DNA from: DAHUXT01 sp036378295
Lineage (GTDB): Bacteria > Chloroflexota > Ktedonobacteria > Ktedonobacterales > JADMIN01
DNA length: 13,103 bases
Direction of reading: 5' to 3'
Assembly: GCA_036378295.1 (NCBI GenBank)
Contig: DASUWS010000202.1
Location: 1-13,103 of the forward strand
The notes under the pieces are model-generated. The model was not told where the DNA came from. It did not search any database and saw nothing but the letters and a program-made list of their open reading frames with translations. Of this stretch, positions 6,299 through 12,081 are shown piece after piece; within the stretch, counting starts at the first letter, position 1, and each line of letters opens with the position of its first letter. The translations under genes were made by a program, and so were the position numbers.

Positions 6299-7039
6299 GT
6301 GGATATCCATGGTACTGCCCTGGCTGCTGGTAAGGCGCTGGGTCGCGCGATAGCTCGACATCCCCAGGAGGAGAACTCAACGAGCGCTCCTTCGCCGCGC
6401 ACGTCCGATATGATCGAAGATACTACTCTCGTTCGCCGGACACTTTCTGGTGACCAGGAAGCGTTTTCGACGCTCGTCGAGAAGTATAAGGACCCTGTGT
6501 TCAACGTCGCGTATCGCATGCTCGGCAATCCCACCGAGGCGGAAGACGTGGCACAGGAAGCGTTTGTGCGCGCCTACACCCAGTTGCATACCTATAAAGA
6601 GACACATCGGTTCAGCACATGGCTGCTCTCGATTGCCTCGCACCTTTCGATTGACCAACTCCGTCGCCGTCGTTTTCTCGCCCTGCCACTGGAGAACGTG
6701 CCCTTCCTGGAGTGGATCGCCGATGTCGGCCCTGGACCGGAGCAATCCGCTCTGCGTCGCGAAACCGCGGACGACATGCAGCGCATCCTCGATACGCTGC
6801 CGGTCAAGTACCGTGCGGTTCTGCTTCTCCGCTACTGGCACGACTTCTCCTATGAGGAAATCGCCCAGACCCTGGACCTCACCCCTGCTCTGGTGAAGGC
6901 CCGCCTCCACCGCGCCCGCGAGCTTGTCGCGCGGACCATGAAGGCGCAAGGGCTGGACGTGACCCTCACCAGCGAGGAAACTGATGAGCGAGAGCTTGGA
7001 AAAATCACGACAGGCGACGTCGGGCTGGCGGCGCACTAG
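6299..7039 (+). CDS. RNA polymerase sigma factor, ECF (sigma70 group IV) family
   Basis: Directs RNA polymerase to a stress or envelope regulon. In the 246-residue protein, residues 44-125 are the sigma2 region (LVRRTLSGDQEAFSTLVEKY, then GNPTEAEDVAQEAFVRAY and the -10 recognition helix RFSTWLLSIASHLSIDQLRR), and 160-212 are sigma4 with the helix-turn-helix YEEIAQTLDLTPALVKARLH. There is no sigma3 region. Start: the GTG at 6299 has GAAGGAGG 6 nt upstream, giving a 37-residue polar N-terminal extension. ATG at 6410 (residue 38) would give a standard-length ECF factor but has no ribosome binding site. The C-terminal 30 residues after sigma4 overlap the next gene by 56 nt, a coupling typical of sigma/anti-sigma pairs. 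It heads a four-gene plus-strand run. Confidence 0.92.
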   Translation: MDIHGTALAAGKALGRAIARHPQEENSTSAPSPRTSDMIEDTTLVRRTLSGDQEAFSTLVEKYKDPVFNVAYRMLGNPTEAEDVAQEAFVRAYTQLHTYKETHRFSTWLLSIASHLSIDQLRRRRFLALPLENVPFLEWIADVGPGPEQSALRRETADDMQRILDTLPVKYRAVLLLRYWHDFSYEEIAQTLDLTPALVKARLHRARELVARTMKAQGLDVTLTSEETDERELGKITTGDVGLAAH

Positions 7040-7592
7040 TATAGCTGCCATCTCCGCGTTATTCGCCTTCATCCTCGCACGATTCGCCATTCGCGCTCGT
7101 CCTGCCCTCCCTTCTGGCACACGGCAGGTCGAGGCAGCGGATGAGACGCTCGACCGTCAAATCCGGCTGCGCATGCACGTGACGATGGCAAACGCACCGA
7201 CAGACTTTACGGCAAAGGTGCTCGCGCGTGTCGCAACGGCGCCTCCTCCGCAGCCCCAGGTGCCACCGAATCCAGCACCAGCAGCGCGTGGATGGTGGCT
7301 ACGCTCGTGGCGTATTGTCGCAGGCACGGTAAGTCTCGCGCTGGTGCTCATGCTCATGACGGGCGTGGTGATTACCCTGGTCAACCCGACACTTGCCGTC
7401 GCTATCCTGGACGCACTCATGTCCCTGGCGATTGGTCTGCTGGCGTTCGGACGCATGATTGGGCATCTTGTCGGCAAAGCTGCCGCGACGCCCTGGATAA
7501 TTCCTGTCTCGATGGGCGCTTTGCTCGGATTCCTTCTGCTCTCCTGGGTGCAGCTGACCCGCCAGTTCGGGCGTGACCCGCAGGAAGCCTGA
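6984..7592 (+). CDS. Four-helix membrane protein, putative partner (anti-sigma-like) of the ECF factor
   Basis: 202 residues. Hydrophobic segments are near 19-38, 111-133, 136-160 and 171-190; between the first two lies a soluble stretch with APTDFTAKVLARV (71-83), a pattern often seen in membrane anti-sigma proteins just before the membrane domain, followed by a Pro-rich linker (87-99). I see no HxxxCxxC zinc-finger anti-sigma motif, so the anti-sigma role is inferred mainly from position. The ATG at 6984 has GAGG 6 nt upstream and lies inside the sigma gene (56-nt overlap), implying translational coupling. Its 3' end nearly abuts the next gene. No close family is recognised. Confidence 0.82.
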   Translation: MSESLEKSRQATSGWRRTSIAAISALFAFILARFAIRARPALPSGTRQVEAADETLDRQIRLRMHVTMANAPTDFTAKVLARVATAPPPQPQVPPNPAPAARGWWLRSWRIVAGTVSLALVLMLMTGVVITLVNPTLAVAILDALMSLAIGLLAFGRMIGHLVGKAAATPWIIPVSMGALLGFLLLSWVQLTRQFGRDPQEA

Positions 7593-7599
7593 ACACTCT

Positions 7600-8646
7600 A
7601 TGCGCGCCCCAGATGGTTCCCGGCATTCCTCCCGGCAAGGCTGCATCGCACTCCTGCTGACGGCGATCCTTGGTGGGATCGCCGTTTTCGGCGTCGTCTT
7701 CGCGCAGGGCAGGCACAACCAGGGGTTGGTCGCGTATCCCGACCGGATGGCGCACGCCTCAGGCGGCCTGCCCGCGAGCAATGCGCCTTTCGGGAATAGC
7801 CCTCGCCCAGCCAGTTGCACGCCTGCGGACCAGAACATCTTCGGCAGGGATGTCGTCGTTGATACACAGCAGTGGTACTGCGACCGTATCACGGTGTATG
7901 GTGGCAACATCACGGTGCTAGGGCGCGTCGGGAGCGATGTCGTCTCCATAGGCGGCAATATCGTCGTCTCGGGCGAAGTAGATGGGCGAGCGACGGCCCT
8001 GGGCGGCAACGTTACGTTGCTTCCGGGCGCGCGCATCGGTGGCGATGTGCAGGCGATGGGCGGCAAGGTGAACCGCTCTCCTGGTGTCTCGGTGGGTGGG
8101 CAGGTCGACCGGGATATCTCCACCGACCAGTTCTCACTTCCCAGTTTCACCAACATTATCCCTGTCCGTCTTAACTGGGCGGATGTCTTGTTCTGGGCAT
8201 TTTCGGGCCTGGTCATCTCGCTGTTCCTGCCATCACAGCTTGTGCGCGTGCGTCTCATCGCGCACCGCCAACCCCTGGGCAGTCTATTCATTGGGCTGGC
8301 GGCATACATCATTGGCCTCATCTCGGCGCTGGTGCTGGTGTTGACATGTCTGGGCATCCCTCTGGCGCTGGCTATCGGTGTCGTCCTCTGGGGAGGCTCT
8401 ATCTTCGGTACGGCGTCGCTTGGCCTCTGGCTTGGCAGCGCACTGATACCGGGAGCGCGCGAGTACAAACGGGTCCCGTTTATCCTGGCAACTGTCGTCG
8501 GCGTCACGATGCTTGCCATCGCCAGCACCGCACCCGTTATCGGCGGGATCATCCGCCTGCTGGTGAGTTCCGTGGGTCTCGGCGCCGTCCTGCTCACCCT
8601 CGCGACGATGCACCGCCCAGCACCCGTCCGGCGCGCGCTCAGGTAG
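7600..8646 (+). CDS. Bactofilin-like (polymer-forming) repeat protein with a multi-helix membrane domain
   Basis: A 348-residue envelope protein. Residues 14-36 form a signal anchor. Residues 73-170 form a predicted right-handed beta-helix of short GG-repeats: YGGNITVLGRVGSDVVS, IGGNIVVSGEVDGRATA, LGGNVTLLPGARIGGDVQA, MGGKVNRSPGVSVGGQVD, with period about 17-19, as in polymer-forming bactofilin folds. Cys73 and Cys94 just before the repeats could form a disulfide outside the membrane. From residue 193 on there are about five hydrophobic segments (around 196-212, 226-248, 250-281, 293-311, 313-335). I start at ATG 7600, 7 nt after the upstream stop, with AGGAAG about 12 nt upstream; GTG 7573 is an in-frame alternative without a ribosome binding site. 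Co-transcription with the sigma factor suggests a role in envelope stress. Confidence 0.84.
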   Translation: MRAPDGSRHSSRQGCIALLLTAILGGIAVFGVVFAQGRHNQGLVAYPDRMAHASGGLPASNAPFGNSPRPASCTPADQNIFGRDVVVDTQQWYCDRITVYGGNITVLGRVGSDVVSIGGNIVVSGEVDGRATALGGNVTLLPGARIGGDVQAMGGKVNRSPGVSVGGQVDRDISTDQFSLPSFTNIIPVRLNWADVLFWAFSGLVISLFLPSQLVRVRLIAHRQPLGSLFIGLAAYIIGLISALVLVLTCLGIPLALAIGVVLWGGSIFGTASLGLWLGSALIPGAREYKRVPFILATVVGVTMLAIASTAPVIGGIIRLLVSSVGLGAVLLTLATMHRPAPVRRALR

Positions 8647-8691
8647 AGCCTGGCTGCTGGCATCTCATTCTTCCCGGAAGGACAAGCGCAC

Positions 8692-10080
8692 ATGTCGGGC
8701 TCAGACGCCAATACCAATACAACCGATACTGTAGCGGAAATCGATCTTATGGATCTTGCCTATCGCGGAGACGCCGTGGGGCGCGACCAGGGACGCGCTG
8801 TTTTCGTGCCTGGAGGCATTCCAGGAGAGCGGGTTCGCGTCCGACTCATCAGCGACCACAAGAGCTACGCGCGCGGCGAACTGGTCGAGGTGCTGCGGGC
8901 ATCGCCAGACCGGGTCACGCCAGGGTACCCGGAGCTTGGCGAGTCTGGGGGCTTCCAATGGCAGCACATCGCCTATCCCGCACAGCTCCGTTGGAAGACC
9001 CACATCGTCGGCGAATTGCTCCAGCGGGTCGGCCACTTCGCCCAGCCACCCGTGTTGCCAATACTCGGTATGCCCGAGGGCAGCGATCTCTGGCGTTATC
9101 GGACGGTTGCGCAGTTCGCCGTGGGCCTGGACGGCGCGATTGGCTTCCGACGCTCGGCCAGCCACGATGTGCTGGATATGCCGACCTGCCCTATCGTTCA
9201 TCCGCGGCTCGACGCGCTCTATATGGCTGTTCGCGAGTGGATGCGCGACCATTGGGGCGCAGCAGCCGCCACCTACACAGGGCGATTCACACTGCGCGTC
9301 GCCGCCAATCCGCCAGAAACGCCTGAAGCGGATGCGTCGTCAGGCGATCAGGGATTGTTGACCATCGAGGCACATCCTGCCGGCGCTCTTACGAGCGCGG
9401 CCGACGTGGGAGCGCTCGCCCAACTGATGCGACAAGACGTGCCAGGGCTTGCGGGTGTCGTGATCCTGGGACTGCACGGGGGGCCTAGCCGCGTGGTGGC
9501 TGGCACTGAGTGCATCTACGAGCGTGTCCTGGGCAAAACATTCCAGGTTTCCGCCGGGTCGTTCTTTCAAGTGAACGCGACACAGACCCCGGTGCTGGTG
9601 CGCGAGGTACGCGCAGCCTCCCACCTGGCATCAACGGATAACCTGATCGACGGCTATAGCGGCGTTGGGTTGTTCTCGCTGATCCTGGCTGACGACGTGG
9701 CCTCTGTACATGCTATCGAGTCGCACCCGGGAGCCGTCGCCGATGCTCGCGCCAGCGCCATCCTCAACCACACCACAAACGTCAGGACGACCGAGGGTGT
9801 CCTGGAGCGTATCCTCGGCGCGCTGCATCCTCCGCACGACCACGTGGATGTCGTGCTGGTTGATCCGCCGCGGGCCGGATGCGTGCCACGCGCTTTGAGC
9901 GAGATACAGCGCCTTGCGCCGCGCACGTTCGTCTACGTCTCATGCGACCCCTCGACACTTGCCCGCGATCTGCGCGTGATATGCGACAACGGTTATCGTT
10001 TGGAGTCCGTGCAGCCCGTCGATATGTTCCCCTTCACGACGCATATCGAGTGTGTGGCTCGCTGCGAGCGGGTAGGGTAG
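8692..10080 (+). CDS. TrmA/RlmCD-family RNA (uracil-C5)-methyltransferase, 23S rRNA type
   Basis: Uses SAM to form m5U in rRNA (RlmC/RlmD/RlmCD) or tRNA (TrmA). In 462 residues: N-terminal TRAM domain (about 14-70, DLAYRGDAVGR and RAVFVPGGIPGERV); central insert; Rossmann methyltransferase domain from about 280 with QVNATQTPVLV, SAM-binding DGYSGVGLFSL (320-330), DPPRAG (391-396), nucleophile Cys418 in YVSCDPSTLARDL, and HIECVA with Glu453 as the general base. RlmD-type enzymes bind a 4Fe-4S cluster through three Cys before the QxQH motif; here that segment reads ELGESGGFQWQH (81-92) with no Cys, though a fourth-type Cys166 (TCPIVHP) remains. The ATG at 8692 has GGAAGGA about 9 nt upstream. 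It lies 45 nt after the bactofilin-like gene with no terminator between, and converges on the hydrolase gene 8 bp away. Confidence 0.93.
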   Translation: MSGSDANTNTTDTVAEIDLMDLAYRGDAVGRDQGRAVFVPGGIPGERVRVRLISDHKSYARGELVEVLRASPDRVTPGYPELGESGGFQWQHIAYPAQLRWKTHIVGELLQRVGHFAQPPVLPILGMPEGSDLWRYRTVAQFAVGLDGAIGFRRSASHDVLDMPTCPIVHPRLDALYMAVREWMRDHWGAAAATYTGRFTLRVAANPPETPEADASSGDQGLLTIEAHPAGALTSAADVGALAQLMRQDVPGLAGVVILGLHGGPSRVVAGTECIYERVLGKTFQVSAGSFFQVNATQTPVLVREVRAASHLASTDNLIDGYSGVGLFSLILADDVASVHAIESHPGAVADARASAILNHTTNVRTTEGVLERILGALHPPHDHVDVVLVDPPRAGCVPRALSEIQRLAPRTFVYVSCDPSTLARDLRVICDNGYRLESVQPVDMFPFTTHIECVARCERVG

Positions 10081-10088
10081 CCGCCGGG

Positions 10089-10826
10089 TCATGCAGCCGC
10101 GATATCGCGAGCGATCGGGAAACGCGCTGTCGCCGCCGCGATAGCCTGTTCCATGGCCGCGAGCGGCGCTTCGAGTACGGGACCATGCCCAACCGCGAGG
10201 CGGGTCGGCTGGAGCACGGCAAGCGCACGGACTGAGCGCAGGGAAGTTGCTTTGTCCCATGTTGCCATAGAAGAGAACGGAAAGCGGAGTCGCATCGTGC
10301 CCGCCACCCCGGTGCCCGTATAGGTGAAGAGCGCGTCGCCAGCAATCAGCGTGCCATCGCGTGTATCGAAGAAACTGATATGCCCAGGCGTATGGCCCGG
10401 AGATGCCACCACCCGCAGCGACCCAACCATATCGCCGGGCCGCAGCGTTCCAGTTGGGCGTGTCCTGATCATCGGATAATCACCGCTCGGTTTGGTCTGC
10501 GCTTCCTCGGGATCGAGGCTGAAGTCGCGCGCCAGCAGCCGCGCCTCACGTTCTCCCACCAGCACCTCGGCCTCGGGCAGCGCCTGGTGTAGCGCGTCCA
10601 GCGAGCCGACGTGATCGCCGTGCACATGTGTCAGCACAATCCGGCGGATTGGCGCACCGAGCGTTTGCCCCGCTCTCAGGATAGCACCTTCAGTCTTCTT
10701 CCAGTTCGTATCCACCAGCGTCAGGCCGTCGTCTTCGCGCACGAAATAGCAGTTGATCGGAAACACGATCATCGAGCGCTCGACCTGTGTCAGAAAGTGT
10801 CCGTGATGCCTCGTTGTGATCGCCAT
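10089..10826 (-). CDS. MBL-fold metallohydrolase
   Basis: A 245-residue metallo-beta-lactamase-fold hydrolase. The metal ligands are H67, H69, D71 and H72 in THVHGDHVGS, H145 in SPGHTPGH, D164 in IAGDALF and H214 in VGHGP, so both metal sites look complete. There is no signal peptide, so it is likely cytoplasmic. The GHTPGH and AGD motifs resemble the glyoxalase II-like/lactonase-like branches, but the substrate cannot be stated. ATG 10824-10826 has GGAGGG 7 nt upstream. It appears monocistronic, with its own strong promoter overlapped by two palindromes, so it is probably induced by a ligand through a dimeric repressor not in this window. Its 3' end converges on the methyltransferase with 8 bp between, and I see no terminator there. 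Confidence 0.92.
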   Translation of the reverse strand: MAITTRHHGHFLTQVERSMIVFPINCYFVREDDGLTLVDTNWKKTEGAILRAGQTLGAPIRRIVLTHVHGDHVGSLDALHQALPEAEVLVGEREARLLARDFSLDPEEAQTKPSGDYPMIRTRPTGTLRPGDMVGSLRVVASPGHTPGHISFFDTRDGTLIAGDALFTYTGTGVAGTMRLRFPFSSMATWDKATSLRSVRALAVLQPTRLAVGHGPVLEAPLAAMEQAIAAATARFPIARDIAAA

Positions 10827-10849
10827 AGTGCCGCCCTCCGTTCAACGCT

Positions 10850-10870
10850 TAAACTAATATGATTAGTTTA
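10850..10870. promoter_or_regulatory. Operator 1: perfect palindrome over the -10/+1 of the MBL promoter
   Basis: TAAACTAAT-ATG-ATTAGTTTA: 9-bp perfect arms, 3-nt spacer. It covers the downstream end of the -10 hexamer and the predicted start, where a dimeric repressor (TetR- or MarR-like site size) would block transcription. The regulator itself is not in the window. Confidence 0.75.
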
Positions 10871-10895
10871 TAGACTATTTCGATTAGCATGTCAA
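10867..10895 (-). promoter_or_regulatory. Near-consensus sigma70 promoter of the MBL hydrolase
   Basis: On the minus strand a perfect -35 TTGACA (10890-10895), a 17-nt spacer and TATAAA (10867-10872). Expected start near 10860, giving a leader of about 34 nt containing GGAGGG. It is the best promoter match in the window. Confidence 0.85.
10874..10888. promoter_or_regulatory. Operator 2: imperfect copy in the -35/-10 spacer
   Basis: ACTATTTCGATTAGC aligns with the core of operator 1 (ACTAATATGATTAGT, 10853-10867) at 11 of 15 positions, keeping ACTA-T and GATTAG. The centres, 10881 and 10860, are 21 bp apart, i.e. two DNA turns, which would put two dimers on one face of the promoter. Confidence 0.55.
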
Positions 10896-10979
10896 GGGTG
10901 TGACCCTGCTATGGTCTTCGCGCAACAAGATTCGCCTGGAAAGCACATCTGAATGGGAGCGATGGTCCATGTGCAATAC

Positions 10980-11002
10980 GCCGCAGGCCAAAGACCCGCG
11001 GC
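10980..11002 (-). terminator. Hairpin downstream of the dCMP deaminase gene
   Basis: On the minus strand GCCGCGGG...GCCTGCGGC folds into a 9-bp stem (two G-U pairs) with a 5-nt CTTTG loop, starting 24 nt after the deaminase stop. No T-run follows, so termination is plausible but unproven. The remaining 10896-10979 shows nothing recognisable. Confidence 0.35.
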
Positions 11003-11026
11003 TCATCATGCGTGCTAAACTGGCCT

Positions 11027-11572
11027 CTATAGCTCGGCGGGCATCTCAGGCCCACTATCCACGCTGGCTGGCTCGGCAATTGGCGGAACGGGGTGCGTCG
11101 TGCTATAGGGATGGCGGCGCATCACAAGACCAGACTGCGTAAGGAGTGATTGATAGGCTACTTCCAGCTCATCGTCGTAGTCATATGGCTGGTCATAGAC
11201 AACTTCCCTGATGCCCGCCTGTACCGCCTCTTTGAGGCAGTTGAAACAGGGGCGCGTGGTCACGTACAGGCTGGCATCCTTGGTTGCCGTGCCCTGGCGG
11301 GCCGCCAGCGCAATGGCGTTCTGCTCCCCATGCACGCAGAGGCAGTATTCCAGCCCGGCGCCCTGTGGCGCATCTGAGGCACAGCGTGGGCATCCGCCCT
11401 CGTCGCAATTCTTCACCCCAAACGGCGTGCCGTTGTAGCCTGTGCTGATGATACGCTTCTCGACGACGATCAGCGCGCCCACCCGGCGGCGAATACAACT
11501 GGAGCGGCTCGCCACCACCCATGCGATATTGATGTAATAGTCATCCCACGAAGGGCGCTTTCGTTCCGCCAT
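11027..11572 (-). CDS. Deoxycytidylate (dCMP) deaminase family protein
   Basis: Deaminates dCMP to dUMP, feeding dTMP synthesis; the homologue in Bacillus is ComEB. The 181-residue protein has the zinc deaminase site: H81 and E83 in CVHGEQNAI and C109 and C112 in TTRPCFNCLK, with the family's STGYNGTPFG (43-52) nucleotide-binding strand-loop. Extra cysteines at 56, 61, 64, 77 and 79 (NCDEGGCPRC and EYCLC) suit the second, structural zinc site known from dCMP deaminases. The tail after about 155 is Pro-rich and probably disordered. ATG 11570-11572 has GAGG 7 nt upstream (in GGTGAGG). It appears monocistronic and is divergent from rsgA. A general cytidine/riboflavin-type deaminase is less likely given GYNGTP and the Cys insertion. 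Confidence 0.93.
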   Translation of the reverse strand: MAERKRPSWDDYYINIAWVVASRSSCIRRRVGALIVVEKRIISTGYNGTPFGVKNCDEGGCPRCASDAPQGAGLEYCLCVHGEQNAIALAARQGTATKDASLYVTTRPCFNCLKEAVQAGIREVVYDQPYDYDDELEVAYQSLLTQSGLVMRRHPYSTTHPVPPIAEPASVDSGPEMPAEL

Positions 11573-11581
11573 TGCGATACC

Positions 11582-11674
11582 TCACCCGCTACGCCATGAC
11601 CAGCTACCGTTTTCGCCCGCGCCGCGCGATACGCGACATGCGCCAGGCAACATGAACGACATCACGAACGACAT
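11582..11674 (-). CDS. Possible 30-residue leaderless upstream ORF before the dCMP deaminase
   Basis: On the minus strand an ATG at 11672-11674 begins 5 nt after a perfect TATAAT (11680-11685), where transcription would start, so the message could be leaderless. The frame starts MSFVMSFMLPGACRVSRGAG and stops at TGA (11582-11584), which overlaps the Shine-Dalgarno (GTGAGG) of the deaminase. The first codons contain a 12-nt repeated unit. No family is recognised; it may not be translated. Confidence 0.2.
   Translation of the reverse strand: MSFVMSFMLPGACRVSRGAGENGSWSWRSG
11654..11674. repeat. Tandem direct repeat, 9 bp x 2, period 12
   Basis: GAACGACAT occurs at 11654-11662 and 11666-11674, separated by CAC, i.e. 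ATGTCGTTC twice on the minus strand. It lies at the predicted 5' end of the deaminase transcript. It could be a binding site or chance. Confidence 0.4.
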
Positions 11675-11679
11675 ACTGC

Positions 11680-11685
11680 ATTATA
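11680..11685 (-). promoter_or_regulatory. Perfect -10 hexamer, candidate promoter of the dCMP deaminase
   Basis: TATAAT on the minus strand, about 108 nt before the deaminase start. No good -35 lies 16-18 nt upstream, and there is no TG extension; TTGAAC occurs 25 nt upstream, too far. Promoter status is therefore moderate. Confidence 0.38.
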
Positions 11686-11706
11686 TGCGCGGCACCATTC
11701 TCCCGC

Positions 11707-11736
11707 TTGCGTTCAACTATACCCGTCGCGTACAAT
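11707..11736 (+). promoter_or_regulatory. Candidate promoter for rsgA
   Basis: TTGCGT (11707-11712), 18 nt, TACAAT (11731-11736; 5 of 6 in the -10). The predicted start near 11743 is about 340 nt before the chosen rsgA start, so a long leader would result. Confidence 0.35.
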
Positions 11737-11782
11737 AGCTGGCGGCGAGACCTCCTGTCTCCCAATCGCCATGGGCGAACCA

Positions 11783-11808
11783 GCCATGACATCCCTCGTC
11801 GTCATGGC
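11783..11808 (+). promoter_or_regulatory. Stem-loop in the presumed rsgA leader
   Basis: GCCATGAC (11783-11790) and GTCATGGC (11801-11808) form a perfect 8-bp stem with a 10-nt loop, 5 nt before a strong AAAGGAGG. A smaller hairpin GAGAC/GTCTC lies just upstream (11747-11761). Role unknown. Confidence 0.4.
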
Positions 11809-11828
11809 GCTGAAAGGAGGGTGACTGT

Positions 11829-11912
11829 ATGAGCATGTCCGCACCTGCGCGTCATGGTCTACGCCACCAACTCACCCTCCCATCGAGCGGAGATCCCGTC
11901 GCCACACGCTGA
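11829..11912 (+). CDS. Possible 27-residue leader ORF upstream of rsgA
   Basis: ATG 11829-11831 follows a strong AAAGGAGGGTG by about 5 nt and opens a 27-codon frame (MSMSAPARHGLRHQLTLPSS...) ending in TGA at 11910-11912. That stop overlaps the ATG of a six-codon ORF (TGATG). No family is recognised; Shine-Dalgarno strength and position are the only evidence. It could be a regulatory leader or an untranslated match. Confidence 0.25.
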   Translation: MSMSAPARHGLRHQLTLPSSGDPVATR

Positions 11913-12081
11913 TGTGGTGGTCCTGGCGCTGACCGCGATACGCGCATCTCGGCGGGCATCGCTCGCCAGAACACTGCAACACTACATTCCCCTACTCGTC
12001 TCAAGCGTACCAGCCATACGCATGTCCGGACGCACGTGGCGGCGCTGGCTGGCGCTGCACAGCACCAGGAGAACCACCGAT

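Larger units (their letters stand above)
11573..12081. other. Divergent intergenic region between the dCMP deaminase and rsgA
   Basis: Contains promoter candidates in both directions, the direct repeat, leader hairpins and the tiny ORFs listed separately. The rsgA frame is open back to 11833 with ATGs at 11854 and 12022, but neither has a ribosome binding site and the translation (Arg/Ser/His-rich) resembles no RsgA N-terminus, so I treat it as non-coding. Minus-strand frames around 11604-11792 and 11852-12175 look spurious. Confidence 0.55.

Noticed and set aside
6100..6300. A possible structured non-coding RNA made of the several hairpins ahead of the sigma gene
   Set aside because: The hairpins are short and scattered and match no RNA class I know; they are reported only as leader features.
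5911..6534. Minus-strand frames of about 60-116 codons before and into the sigma gene
   Set aside because: None has a ribosome binding site or a recognisable motif, and the largest overlap the sigma factor coding sequence.
7299..8717. A long minus-strand open frame (472 codons) opposite the membrane-protein and bactofilin-like genes
   Set aside because: Its low-complexity Thr/Pro/Arg translation lacks any family signature, and the plus-strand genes have ribosome binding sites, membrane segments and repeats.
8346..9326. A 326-codon plus-strand frame spanning the end of the bactofilin-like gene and the start of the methyltransferase
   Set aside because: It is Arg-rich, crosses two well-supported genes in a different frame and shows no domain.
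10900..11142. An 80-codon plus-strand frame between the hydrolase and dCMP deaminase, considered as the missing repressor
   Set aside because: No helix-turn-helix, no ribosome binding site, and it overlaps the deaminase C-terminus.
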